64,000 nucleotides of DNA from Velocimicrobium porci (GCF_009696045.1 NZ_VUMT01000008.1:1-64000), one strand, 5' to 3'. Shown: positions 1 to 9,234, numbered from the stretch's first letter. Notes: generated from the sequence alone by a model not told the origin. Numbers and translations: made by a program.

Positions 1-278
1 TAACTTTAGCGAAACAATATCTTTTACAAAATGATATTTTCACCAAGGGGTAAGTGCGCCCTTTTTTAGTCAGATAATAAAATCAAAATTTTTTCATTTT
101 TCTATTGACATTTATTAGCTGGACTTTTGTTTCACTATTATTAGACAGTTTTTGTCCTAAAAAAGTTTTATATACATTAGAAAAATATTCTTACTTTTTT
201 CTTACAAAATTAATAAAATATTATGTTAGTTTATAGAAAGCCTATATTTTAGGCACAGCTTTAATCTGATACACAAAA

Positions 279-352
279 AGGACCTTATTTTAAATCAACT
301 TCAAGAAATTCACATTTACTTTTTCTTGGAATTTAAAATAAGATCCTTTAGA
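279..352 (-). terminator. Terminator of the chitinase gene
   Basis: A long inverted repeat (AAGGACCTTATTTTAAAT paired with ATTTAAAATAAGATCCTT) lies about 80 bases beyond the stop codon of the chitinase gene read on the minus strand. The rest of positions 1-429 is AT-rich with no gene that I can recognise. Confidence 0.65.
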
Positions 353-429
353 AATTTTAATCTTTTATTACTATAATCTACTAACTCTATAGCTAAAATT
401 AAATTACAACTTCCATCAAAAATTTACTA

Positions 430-3375
430 TCACATTCCAGCCTTTATCTTCTTACCAGCGATTTGGTAAAGAAATGGTATACTTGCTTTGCTCACACTAT
501 TCGCACCTGCTTGTTGTACAAATGTTGTCATGCCTACTGTATCACATTGCTCACCTTTAATATCCGCACCCATTTTGCCTGCAAAAGTACGGTAATATCT
601 TGCACGACGAGCAACCGCACCTGTTCCATTTTCAGATTGACCGGCTTCATTATTGATTATAATAATTGTTAAACCAAAGTTTCCATTGTATTTTGCATTT
701 GCTCCATTTGATTTTGGCTGCCATACTCCGGTAATTACTTCATGACAGGAAGGTTTTGGAGGCTGTGGTGTCATCCAGAACCAAATTCCAGTCATAAAAC
801 CTAATACACCATCTTGTGCAACTTTTTCAGGATTTTTTAATAAGACAGAGCTGTCGCCAAATAACACGTCGGAACATAAACCATAATTGTAATTATAGGA
901 CAATTGAATTGGTCCACGTCCGTGGTAACTCTTTCCTTCTACCGGAAGATAAGAAGTACCTGAGCTTTGAACGTATCCAATTGCACTCGAACCAATAAAT
1001 CCTACTTCTTCATTAAAATATAATCCGGACAGGCTTTCATCTACTTCTCCTTCAACCGTTCCACCACCCGTTTCATGGGAAATATTTGCCAAGAATCCTG
1101 CAAGCTCACGTTTACGTGTATTTAAATCACCAACTGCCAAAAATGAACCATAGTCACAAATAGAAGTACAAAGTTCTTTTTTTCCTTCCAGCCACTCTGC
1201 CCCAAAGCTTGCATCACTATAAATTAACTTCTGTTCTTTCGTCGTTTTATCAAGGCGAATTAAACGATAACACCATTCTGCTCCTTCATACCACTGTACC
1301 TTAATAATTGTATTAGCAAGTGTTTGTAATGCACTTTGAAGATTTTCATAAGAATAGTAATCTGGCAAATTAGATGGATCTTTATAATATTGTTTTGTAG
1401 CTGAACAATTCTTCCATGCTTCAGATCCAAAACGGTATGGGAATAATTCTTCATAAGAACTTTTTGGAATTAACTCGTTTAATCTTCCCATTGCAGCTTC
1501 CGGTGAATAGTCTTTATTAATTCCACCATATAATTTTTCTATTTCTGCATCACTTAATACTTTATTAATTGCATTTGTTTCCGCATTTTCATCCTTCTGA
1601 TAATTTTTCTCATCTTCTTTTACAGTCCATTCTGCATCTTCTACAAATACCCATGGATCACCTGCATCCGGTTTTGCACCTGCATTTGCATACCATTTAT
1701 TCTGATAGATTTTTCCTTTATAATATACTTTCGTATTTTTATTTGGATAATTTACATAATCTTTCCAAAATGGATATGGTGGCTCTGTTTTTGTTGCATC
1801 AGTTATGGAATCATTTGCTGCAAGCTTTATATTGTCAGACGCCGTTGTAACAGCTGGTAATTTTTTAAAGCATGCATCGATTGTTTTTGCAAACTTGTAT
1901 CCGTTTGTTGCATCCCAGTTAATTGACCAAGTCATAGCACCCCTTAAATTAGGGTAAGCCTTTGGAGGGGTAAAGCCTCCTGCTTCTTTTCCATATACAA
2001 GACTTTCAATGGCTGCTACGACATTTGCAGGATCTTGATATCCGCCACCTGCTGCTCTTGGTACAGCCGGAAGACCGAGTCCTATCTGGTCTGGACGAAG
2101 ACCACTTTCTAACTGTGTCGTTGCAAGAGAATTTAAGAACCCAATTGTTCCCTGATTATAATTAGCACCGCCATATCCTGGCATTCCGCCGGAATTATAA
2201 TACTGTGTATTCATAATTGTAAGAATGTCACTTACTTCTCTTGCTAATTTCAAATAAGTTGCATCGTATGTATAGACATCCAGTGTCTGTGGTGCCATTG
2301 TTAAAATAAAATCATTTCCTGCTTTATCAGCTAAAAGATGCAGTGCCTTCGCAAGATTTGGAACATCAATTCCATGCTCTAAATCTACATCAATTCCATC
2401 AAAGCCATATTCTTTCATTAAACTATAAGCACTGTCAGCAAAATTCTTTGCTGCCTCCTGGCTATTGATAATTACGTTACCAACCTCACCTCCGATTGCA
2501 AGTAACACTTTTTGACCCTTTTGATGTGCTTTTGTCACATCTGCTTTAAATTCATCAACGGTATATCCGCCTAATGCCTTACTTAATTTGGCATCAAGAT
2601 TAAAAGTAATCTCGCCTGCTTTTTGTGTCGCATCTGCAAACGATACACAGATTACATTATATTCTTCTGGTACTTCTTTAAGCTTTAAGCAAGTAGCTCC
2701 ATTATCAAAATTCTGCCAATAACCTGTAAGAACTCTTCCAGGAAGTGGTGAATTACTTGGCATTGGTTCTGTTGATTTATCCGTTACTGTTATATTACAA
2801 GTTGCTTGTTTATCACTCACTGTAGCTGTAACTGTAGCTTTTCCTGCGGCAACTGCAGTTACTACGCCATTTAATACTGTTACAATAGAATTATTACTGC
2901 TTGTCCATTTCACCGATTGATTTGTTGCATTTTCTGGCGAAATAGTAGCAATTAATGTAGCCTTTTTTCCACTTTCCAATGTTAATTCTGTTTTATTCAA
3001 TGCAATTCCAGTTACGGTCACATCCTCTGTCCCAGGATTTGGAGGAGTAGGAATCTCACCTGTATAACTCTCCCATAATGCAGGTGTGCTAGCTGGTTCC
3101 CATCCTTCTAAAGATGTGTGTGACTGTTTACATTGATAGTAACCCCCTTTGTAGGAAACAATATCTCCCTTCGCATAACTTTTGCCTGTTTCCCACGATG
3201 ATACTGTTTTTGCTGAAACAGCTTCTGCCATTGTCTGTACAACAGGTGTTTTTACCCCATTCACCCAGAACCGATCAGTCCCTGTAGAAGCATGAATGGT
3301 CACAGCTGGTACAGATGTCATAAGCATAACCGTAGACATCGTTAGACAGAGCATTTTCGATAACTTTGATTTCAT
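430..3375 (-). CDS. Secreted two-catalytic-domain chitinase (GH18 + GH19)
   Basis: Predicted exported chitin-degrading enzyme of 981 residues. It has a signal peptide (about 1-30), a CBM5/12-type chitin-binding module (about 60-105, tryptophan and tyrosine rich, GDIVSYKGGYYQC), a bacterial Ig-like (Big_2) domain (about 120-200), and a GH18 domain (about 213-510) with the catalytic signature DGIDVDLEHG. A second CBM5/12 follows (about 533-585), then a GH19-like domain (about 740-950) with ISHETGGG and GRGPIQLSYNYNYG. GH18 retains configuration through substrate assistance whereas GH19 inverts, so two unrelated mechanisms are joined in one chain. AGGAGAGAAGG before the ATG supports this start. 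It is monocistronic, with a long inverted repeat downstream. The GH18 and CBM calls are firm. The GH19 call rests on the HETGGG and GRGPIQLS motifs. Confidence 0.9.
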   Translation of the reverse strand: MKSKLSKMLCLTMSTVMLMTSVPAVTIHASTGTDRFWVNGVKTPVVQTMAEAVSAKTVSSWETGKSYAKGDIVSYKGGYYQCKQSHTSLEGWEPASTPALWESYTGEIPTPPNPGTEDVTVTGIALNKTELTLESGKKATLIATISPENATNQSVKWTSSNNSIVTVLNGVVTAVAAGKATVTATVSDKQATCNITVTDKSTEPMPSNSPLPGRVLTGYWQNFDNGATCLKLKEVPEEYNVICVSFADATQKAGEITFNLDAKLSKALGGYTVDEFKADVTKAHQKGQKVLLAIGGEVGNVIINSQEAAKNFADSAYSLMKEYGFDGIDVDLEHGIDVPNLAKALHLLADKAGNDFILTMAPQTLDVYTYDATYLKLAREVSDILTIMNTQYYNSGGMPGYGGANYNQGTIGFLNSLATTQLESGLRPDQIGLGLPAVPRAAGGGYQDPANVVAAIESLVYGKEAGGFTPPKAYPNLRGAMTWSINWDATNGYKFAKTIDACFKKLPAVTTASDNIKLAANDSITDATKTEPPYPFWKDYVNYPNKNTKVYYKGKIYQNKWYANAGAKPDAGDPWVFVEDAEWTVKEDEKNYQKDENAETNAINKVLSDAEIEKLYGGINKDYSPEAAMGRLNELIPKSSYEELFPYRFGSEAWKNCSATKQYYKDPSNLPDYYSYENLQSALQTLANTIIKVQWYEGAEWCYRLIRLDKTTKEQKLIYSDASFGAEWLEGKKELCTSICDYGSFLAVGDLNTRKRELAGFLANISHETGGGTVEGEVDESLSGLYFNEEVGFIGSSAIGYVQSSGTSYLPVEGKSYHGRGPIQLSYNYNYGLCSDVLFGDSSVLLKNPEKVAQDGVLGFMTGIWFWMTPQPPKPSCHEVITGVWQPKSNGANAKYNGNFGLTIIIINNEAGQSENGTGAVARRARYYRTFAGKMGADIKGEQCDTVGMTTFVQQAGANSVSKASIPFLYQIAGKKIKAGM

Positions 3376-3621
3376 ATCCTTCTCTCCTTTTTTGGTTTAT
3401 TTGTACAAAAATAATAAAATATTATTCTTGTTATTGTCTATTGTAACATCTCTTTCCAATTTGTCCTTGTTTATGTTTGACATTTTTTGTGTATTTTTGT
3501 TATTCTTATTTAAATCATCAATTCATTTGCAATTTTCATTCTTTTTCGACAAAATTTACAAATACATAACTGTATTTTTAAATAAGTAGTTCTATCGCAG
3601 AAAAAAAATGTCTATGATAAT

Positions 3622-4170
3622 ATGATGTTGAAATTTATAACAAAAAAACAACAAACTCTGCTTATTGGATTACTAATTTTTCTCAGTGTCTTTTTCACTG
3701 GCTGTTCTCCAATCAGTAGCAATGTTAATCTTTCAAGTTCAGCAACAAATACTTCTCAAAATACTGCTAATAAACAAAGTTCGAATATAGAACAAAATGA
3801 AACTTCAGATAAAAATAAATTATCGGTTACTGAAAACGGTACCTATACAAGTAAAAAAGAAGTTGCATTGTATATTCACACATATAAAAAACTTCCATCG
3901 AATTACATTACAAAGAAAGAAGCCCGTTCCTTAGGCTGGAATAGCAAAAAAGGAAATTTATGGGATGTAACAGACCATAAAAGCATCGGCGGTGACCGAT
4001 TTGGAAATTATGAAAAAAAATTACCTGACCATAATGGACGTAAATATTATGAATGTGATATTGAGTATGAAGGTGGCTATAGAAACGAAAAGCGAATCGT
4101 TTATTCTAACGACGGACTTATCTTTTATACAGAAGACCACTATCAAACGTTTGAAAAATTATATGAATAA
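3622..4170 (+). CDS. Lipoprotein barnase-type ribonuclease
   Basis: The 182-residue protein has a hydrophobic leader ending in FFTGC, a lipobox that would anchor it to the membrane after cleavage. A Ser/Asn/Thr-rich linker (about 35-75) is followed by a barnase-like domain (about 77-182). Expected catalytic residues are visible: Glu in YYECD, Arg in KRIVYS and His in EDHYQTF, the counterparts of barnase Glu73, Arg87 and His102. Family-typical GNLWDVTD and GGDRFGNYE segments are also present. Barnases are normally secreted free, so a lipid anchor is unusual and suggests a surface-held toxin. The start has only a weak ribosome binding site. The cognate inhibitor gene lies 52 bases downstream. 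Confidence 0.88.
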   Translation: MMLKFITKKQQTLLIGLLIFLSVFFTGCSPISSNVNLSSSATNTSQNTANKQSSNIEQNETSDKNKLSVTENGTYTSKKEVALYIHTYKKLPSNYITKKEARSLGWNSKKGNLWDVTDHKSIGGDRFGNYEKKLPDHNGRKYYECDIEYEGGYRNEKRIVYSNDGLIFYTEDHYQTFEKLYE

Positions 4171-4222
4171 ATTAAAATAATACCAGGGTCAAAAGATCAT
4201 TAAAATTGTTGGAGTTACGATT

Positions 4223-4525
4223 ATGAAAGAAATTATATTAAATGTTTCAAAATTCAAAAATGAATCCGATATACACAGATATTTAAAAGAACAATTAAAC
4301 TTTCCCGAATATTATGGCAATAATTTAGACGCACTCTATGATGTATTAACCGAAATTAATGAAAAAGTTACATTCCGATTAAAAACAGAAAACTCTTCTA
4401 AATTACTGCAATGTATAATTACTGTTCTCTATGATGCAGTAGCAGAAAATTCAAATTTAACGATTATTTCTGATGATGTTTCAATTCACAACTCATACAA
4501 CGGAAACGGGGGGCTGTCGCACTAA
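4223..4525 (+). CDS. Barstar-like ribonuclease inhibitor
   Basis: This 100-residue cytoplasmic protein matches barstar. FPEYYGNNLDALYDVL is the family hallmark; its Tyr, Asn and Asp residues fall in the helix that plugs the barnase active site. GGAG precedes the ATG. It follows the barnase gene on the same strand and would protect the producer. The last roughly 15 residues (from HNSYNGNGG) look unlike barstar and run into a terminator hairpin beside a decayed insertion sequence, so the C-terminus may have been altered by that insertion. The barstar core itself appears complete. Confidence 0.85.
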   Translation: MKEIILNVSKFKNESDIHRYLKEQLNFPEYYGNNLDALYDVLTEINEKVTFRLKTENSSKLLQCIITVLYDAVAENSNLTIISDDVSIHNSYNGNGGLSH

Positions 4526-4547
4526 GAATTAGTGCGCAGCTCCTTTT
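4511..4547 (+). terminator. Terminator after barnase-barstar
   Basis: A strong hairpin (GCTGTCGCACTAA paired with TTAGTGCGCAGC, loop GAA) is followed by TTTT. It overlaps the last codons of the barstar frame. Confidence 0.7.
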
Positions 4548-4560
4548 ACTAAAAATTCGA

Positions 4561-5573
4561 CGGTGTGAAATATTTTCTGTAAATTAAGATCTTCTATGAT
4601 AATTGATGGACTTGACGGCAGATTCTGCTGTCGAACCCTTGGTTAATTAATATCAAAAATAAGTTGGTATGTCAAGAGCACCCGGAAAATCCGGGTGTGC
4701 ATTTACTCTTGATATACCGACGTTTTTTGTTACTCAGGCATCCGCTCTGGATACAGGATGGCAAGTTCTCCACGTACTTTTCCCCAATTTCGGATTGGAA
4801 TAGTCCATTTCTTAGCAATTTCAAAAGTTGCTAAATAGAGGACCTTTAACAATGCCTGTGGGCTTGGAAATACGCTTCTTTGGAAAATTTGAAAATTGGA
4901 GATATGGCATCCCAATTATCCTTCCAGCGTGTCATGGAATTGGGATATTGACTCTCCCATTTTTCCCTTACTAATGGACGGTTCCGCCATTCTTCAATTT
5001 TAGGAAGCAGCTTATCTGTTATATCAGATACCATTCCCTCTCTGACTTCAAAACCGTAGATATCTTCTATCGTTTCCGGTATCTGCCGTGTGGTCATCCC
5101 CTTGGCATACATAGCGATGATTTTGTCATCAATCGCTGAGATGTCTTTTTTCGTTTTGGCAGCACCTGTGGTTCAAAAGAATTCTGCCGGTCTTGTGGAA
5201 CATCAACCTCGAATTCTCCGTATTTACTGCGGACACGTTTCTGTTTTGTCCCATTTCGGTAATTCGGTTCGCTGGATTGCTCATATTTGTCATAGCCAAG
5301 ATGTTGATCCATTTCTGCTTCCATCATCTCCCTGAGCGTGCCAGAAAGCAGGTCTTTGAGGGCATCCTGGATATCATCCGCATTCTCAATGTCATACTCT
5401 TGAAGCAAGCCCTGGATGATGTTTCGCTTGCCCTCTGTCATTGGTTTCGGTTTGTAAACTTCTTTTTTTCTGTTTGCCATAATTTAAGGTCTCCTATGAT
5501 ATTTAGATTTTATCATAGAAGACTTTACTCCACATCTATCTTCTGATTTTTACAGAAAAAATTTCATAGTCTC
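4561..5573 (-). mobile_element. Decayed IS256-family insertion sequence
   Basis: A transposase remnant is bounded by imperfect terminal inverted repeats. The left end reads TGTGAAATATTTTCTGTAAA and the right end, on the opposite strand, TATGAAATTTTTTCTGTAAA. The element is about 1.0 kb, shorter than a usual IS256-family member (about 1.3-1.4 kb), because internal pieces of the transposase are missing. It lies between the barnase-barstar genes and the cas4/cas2 scar, where the CRISPR array belonging to the cas operon would be expected. Confidence 0.75.
4733..5480 (-). pseudogene. IS256-family transposase, fragmented
   Basis: Three pieces in different frames make up one mutator-type transposase. 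The N-terminal part starts at 5480 (MANRKKEVYKPKP) and contains MDQHLGYDKYE. A middle piece has MYAKGMTTRQIPETIEDIYG. A C-terminal piece ends in WTIPIRNWGKVRGELAILY. The catalytic core between EEWRNRPL and VREKWESQY is deleted, and a second short deletion removes the TTNAIES region before RSVFPSPQALLK. The protein cannot be functional. Confidence 0.85.
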
Positions 5574-5579
5574 AAAAAT

Positions 5580-5783
5580 TCACGAAAATAACAAAAAGAT
5601 AAATAGTAAAACTATACAAATAATTCCAAAAATACTCTTTGTGTCTAGCTGTATTCTTATGAATTTTTTTAAAACTGATTTTTCTTCACCTATCTTATTT
5701 TTTGTAACATTGAAATAAAAAACAGCTAAGTACGAAAATATTAAAAAAAGGATAAAAAATAATAATAAAAATACGTCTTTCAT
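5580..5783 (-). CDS. Small two-helix membrane protein, function unknown
   Basis: The 67-residue frame encodes two hydrophobic helices (about 4-24 and 50-66) separated by a charged loop (KNKIGEEKSVLKK), a plausible small membrane protein. It lies between a decayed insertion sequence and the leader-like element of the CRISPR locus. I recognise no family, and the base composition is so AT-rich that a hydrophobic frame could arise by chance. Confidence 0.35.
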   Translation of the reverse strand: MKDVFLLLFFILFLIFSYLAVFYFNVTKNKIGEEKSVLKKFIRIQLDTKSIFGIICIVLLFIFLLFS

Positions 5784-5880
5784 TTAACTACCTTCTAATC
5801 TTTAGATTTTATTCTTTATTCCAAATAGTGTCAATTTAAAAGTTGGTGTCACATCATTGACTAATATACAAATTCCCAAT

Positions 5881-5933
5881 AATTTTGGTGCGAATCTCCC
5901 GGGATTTTTATGTTCACTTGACATTCGCACCAA
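5881..5933 (-). promoter_or_regulatory. Type I-C CRISPR leader-associated inverted repeat, copy 1
   Basis: The sequence begins GGTGCGAAT and ends ATTCGCACC around a conserved interior (CTCCCGGGATTTTTATGTTCACTT). It lies immediately downstream of the cas2 remnant. A second copy with four mismatches over 53 bases lies at 43201-43253, beside the CRISPR array. From memory, similar inverted repeats occur between cas2 and the first repeat in type I-C loci. Here no repeat follows. Confidence 0.6.
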
Positions 5934-5941
5934 ATATTTTA

Positions 5942-6115
5942 TTAAAAAATTAATGGATCTGTAACATCAAACCCTGGCTTTGCACCGATATGCTCTATTT
6001 TATTTTTATAATTATTGCCCAAATAATAAAAGCGTAAACTATCTACGTTCTTATCAATTATTTTTTCTAATTCTGCTTTTACCTGCCTGCATTTTGTAGC
6101 ATCCATATTGCATTC
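5942..6115 (-). pseudogene. cas2: cas2 remnant (C-terminal part only)
   Basis: Reading from the deletion junction, 57 residues match the C-terminal half to two thirds of type I-C Cas2, including SLRFYYLGNNYKNKIEHIG and the ending VTDPLIF. The N-terminal portion with the first beta strand and metal-binding aspartate is missing, and no start codon is available. The frame enters directly from the cas4 remnant, showing one deletion that joined cas4 to cas2 and removed all of cas1. Confidence 0.88.
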
Positions 6116-6258
6116 ACATAATCATGAAGCAAATTCCCCTCTACCGTCCTTACATTTTCCTGCCATTGCATTTCAATATATGACAGTGCCCATTGCCTTC
6201 TGCAAAATGCAAAATGTTGAATTCCTGATAATTGTAAATAATCTTCTTCGTTATACAA
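6079..6258 (-). pseudogene. cas4: cas4 remnant (N-terminal part only)
   Basis: A 59-codon frame starts at a TTG overlapping the cas7 stop codon, with GGAGG placed 9 bases upstream. Residues 2-46 match the Cas4 N-terminus: EEDYLQLSGIQHFAFCRRQW with the first conserved cysteine, then RTVEGNLLH. After about residue 47 the frame leaves Cas4 homology, crosses the deletion junction and stops inside former cas2. The nuclease motifs and the C-terminal cysteine cluster are absent. Confidence 0.88.
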
Positions 6259-7120
6259 GGGAATATTCCTCCGGAGCTACACATTCACAATCTAATGGCA
6301 ACAGCTCAACGTCATAGTCAAAGAAAGATTTTGGACGTACCACGGATTTCTTAGGCTTAATTTGGATACTTCTATGTACTTTTGCAGTTGAAGCCTTTGG
6401 TGTTTTTTCATTGTGCTGCCACCAATATACTTTACAAACCTCCATACTGCCCTCCGGTCTTGCTGAAGAAGCATCATTTTCAAATAGTGTCTTTAATGCT
6501 TCCTTTAATAATTCTGCATCTTCTTGAGAAAATCCTGTTTTCTCCGCTAATTGGACATTTACACTTCCTTTTATTAAATAAAGACCAAACTCAATTCTAT
6601 GCTTTGTTCCCATTGTATCCGATGCTTTACTTTCTTTTCCACCTTCACTATTTACACTCTTTGTAATCTGCATACTGACAATATCAACCGGATTGATACT
6701 AACTGCCTGATGAATAGAAACAGGACCACGGATTCCGAGTGATACGTCAACTCCCTTAAATGCAAACACTTGACCAAAAGCCCGGACATCTATCCAATTT
6801 TCACATGCTATCTTAGTACAAAGTTCCCTATTTGCACTTTTCTTCTTGTCAATTTCTTTTTTCAGCTCTTCGCATCCTTCTGCCCTGTCTTTTAAACTTG
6901 TATAAGAATCTGTTGTCCTATCATCTGATTGAACAAAAATCGTTTCACCCATATCTTGAAAACGATTTCTAATTTTTCTCTTAATGCAGACATCTGAAAT
7001 TTCCCCGTAACCATCAAAATTTTCTCTAGGTCGATTTCCATTTAAAGGATCTCCATTTGGGTTCGCATTTGTTACCGAAACAATCACTGCAAAATCAATC
7101 TTTCCTTTTAAATTAGTCAT
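6251..7120 (-). CDS. cas7c: Type I-C Cascade backbone protein Cas7 (Csd2)
   Basis: The 289-residue protein polymerises along crRNA to form the backbone of the type I-C effector complex. The N-terminal DFAVIVSVTNANPNGDP, with the NPNGDP signature, is diagnostic of the Cas7/Csd2 family, and the length is usual. It overlaps the end of cas8c by 8 bases (translational coupling), and its stop codon overlaps the TTG start of the cas4 remnant. No damage is visible, so it should be functional. Confidence 0.95.
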   Translation of the reverse strand: MTNLKGKIDFAVIVSVTNANPNGDPLNGNRPRENFDGYGEISDVCIKRKIRNRFQDMGETIFVQSDDRTTDSYTSLKDRAEGCEELKKEIDKKKSANRELCTKIACENWIDVRAFGQVFAFKGVDVSLGIRGPVSIHQAVSINPVDIVSMQITKSVNSEGGKESKASDTMGTKHRIEFGLYLIKGSVNVQLAEKTGFSQEDAELLKEALKTLFENDASSARPEGSMEVCKVYWWQHNEKTPKASTAKVHRSIQIKPKKSVVRPKSFFDYDVELLPLDCECVAPEEYSLV

Positions 7121-9179
7121 TTTTATTTTCCTCCTCTTCTTTTTCTTTCTTATCTTCCGCTTTTGCTCTATGAGTCATATCATACGATTGACAATGGAAA
7201 CCAAGTAAATATAATCCATCTAATTTTTCATTCTTTATAAACTCTTCTCTATTAAACTTTGCTGTAATTTTATCCAATAACTGACTATAATACATTCTTT
7301 CGGATACTTTTTTCTTATTTAAATAATTTTGAACATTTTCTTCTATTGTTTGCCAAGTCCGATATGGATTCTGAGAAAATGCACACATAAATCGTTTTGC
7401 ATTCGTTACTCTGTTTTTATCTTCTTCCCTATCAAACGTAGTATATTCAATTCGGTCTGCTACAGCTAACAACCTTCCATATAGATAACTTCTATCACCG
7501 CACTCCTCATCTACTTTTCGTATGTCATACTCAGTCTGAACCGATTGTTGTAACTCTTCTTTTTCTAAATCCATAGCTTTTCTCCTTCTTTCCATCTCAT
7601 CCATTTTTTTCTTTTTAATAAAAGAACATGCAAGCGATAATGCTCTTTCCCAATTATCGTACTCTTCAAACGAAACCGGTGAAGAAGCTCTTTGTACTGC
7701 TCGATTTACGAAATCTATCGGCAATGGCTTTTTCTCTGTAATACAAGGCAGCAATCTTTCACATAAATTAGAATATAGCTTCACCTTATTATTTAAAGTC
7801 AGTATCCCCTTTTGCTCTGTTCCATATAATACTTCTGCAATTTCCTTTATTCCAACCATTCCAATAAATGAATAGTTCTGCTTGTCCTTTTTCTTTTTAT
7901 GTAACCATTCACAGCTTCTGTGCCAATATTTAATATTTTCAATATACCTTGCTGATTCAAATGTTTTATATTCTGTCATTGCAAGCCGACCTGTTGTAGC
8001 AGAGTTAAAAGAAAGTAAAACAATTTTAGAAGTATCCCCAAGCTTAGTCTTATATCCTCTCATTGCCTTCAAGAATCTTTCCGCCTGTTCTTCTCCTGTC
8101 GCCTGTACTTCATTTGCTTTTAATTCTTCCAGCTCCAACGCTTCAAATAAACTATCATAGTCATCGCATATTTTATCTGTGTCAAAACTCCAATCAGGAA
8201 TCGGTTTTAAATTCGATTCCCATATTACAAGACACATATCATTAAAATGATATCCTTGTCTTCTTATAATCCACTTTAACGCATTATGTGCTTTTTGAGA
8301 TGCTTCATAACCAATCGAAAATGCCTCTGCTTTATTTCGAAATCGTCCACGAAATGTGAAATTTGCACTGTCATTTGATGAGATAAGTTTTGCTCCATCT
8401 CCTTCATTTCTAATTTTTTTTGAATGTAAAAATGAAATCTGAGCATTTTCTCCTGTCAGATAACATAATTGTGGCTCATGAAATGTTGATTTATAATAAT
8501 CAATAAAGCTTTTCTGCAATGTTTTATCCAACCAGCACTCCGAAAAAAATTGTCCTGAATTATCATTTAAAATATCTTCTTCTGCATCTATGATTTCTTC
8601 GATACAAAATCGGACAAACGCTTCTTCCTGTGGAATCCCATTTAGTTTTTCCTTTTCTATAAATACGCCGTTTTCATCTAGTTTTAAAATACCTGCCCTT
8701 GATAAATCTGTTATCAACGTCTGTTTTACTAAATATTCATATAAAGCATTTACTTTTTTATGTGTATAAAGAGAATTTCTCCACTTCTCTAACTCGGTTA
8801 TATAAAGCTCATAATTTTTAGAATAATCTTTTTTCTTGTTATTATAATGAAGCATATAATCACCACATAGATATTTCAAGTTATCACAAAATGGATGTGG
8901 TTCAACTCCTGCAGTCCTGCTTCCTGACTTTTCAGTTACCGGTATAATTGTAAGCTTATCCTCCTCTGATACTCTCTCTGCTCTAATAAATTTCCCATTT
9001 TCATCAATTATAACTGTTATTTGTGCCGCAACCGTTGTATGAAAAGGAGGCAGTAGTACAAGAGGTCTATTCTGTCGAAATCTTATTTCTCCAGCAATTG
9101 CTTCTTCTTTCTCATATAAGTCTAAAAGTTCTCTAACCCAATTCACACTTTTTACCCAGATCATGAATGTCATAGACAT
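7113..9179 (-). CDS. cas8c: Type I-C Cascade large subunit Cas8c (Csd1)
   Basis: Large subunit of the type I-C effector, 688 residues, expected to recognise the PAM and help recruit Cas3. Features consistent with Csd1 include the N-terminal WVRELLDLYEKEE, the conserved block YLTGENAQISFLHSKKIRNEGDGAKLISSN and RNKAEAFSIGYEASQKAHNALKWI. The C-terminus is highly charged (DKKEKEEEENKND) and overlaps cas7. In many type I-C systems an internal start within cas8c yields the small subunit Cas11c; this is not tested here. The start is uncertain: ATGs at 9179 and 9173 both follow AGGA, and a downstream GTG before NWVREL is possible. Confidence 0.95.
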   Translation of the reverse strand: MSMTFMIWVKSVNWVRELLDLYEKEEAIAGEIRFRQNRPLVLLPPFHTTVAAQITVIIDENGKFIRAERVSEEDKLTIIPVTEKSGSRTAGVEPHPFCDNLKYLCGDYMLHYNNKKKDYSKNYELYITELEKWRNSLYTHKKVNALYEYLVKQTLITDLSRAGILKLDENGVFIEKEKLNGIPQEEAFVRFCIEEIIDAEEDILNDNSGQFFSECWLDKTLQKSFIDYYKSTFHEPQLCYLTGENAQISFLHSKKIRNEGDGAKLISSNDSANFTFRGRFRNKAEAFSIGYEASQKAHNALKWIIRRQGYHFNDMCLVIWESNLKPIPDWSFDTDKICDDYDSLFEALELEELKANEVQATGEEQAERFLKAMRGYKTKLGDTSKIVLLSFNSATTGRLAMTEYKTFESARYIENIKYWHRSCEWLHKKKKDKQNYSFIGMVGIKEIAEVLYGTEQKGILTLNNKVKLYSNLCERLLPCITEKKPLPIDFVNRAVQRASSPVSFEEYDNWERALSLACSFIKKKKMDEMERRRKAMDLEKEELQQSVQTEYDIRKVDEECGDRSYLYGRLLAVADRIEYTTFDREEDKNRVTNAKRFMCAFSQNPYRTWQTIEENVQNYLNKKKVSERMYYSQLLDKITAKFNREEFIKNEKLDGLYLLGFHCQSYDMTHRAKAEDKKEKEEEENKND

Positions 9180-9234
9180 CTGATCCTATAATCCTTTCTT
9201 TTCATTTTCAATTTTAAGTTTTGGTTTCCAACTT

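Noticed and set aside
3397-3412. TTTGTACAAA upstream of the chitinase gene as a site of the same regulator as the cas operon
   Set aside because: It is a single copy in very AT-rich DNA with no spacing relation to a promoter. Chance occurrence is likely.
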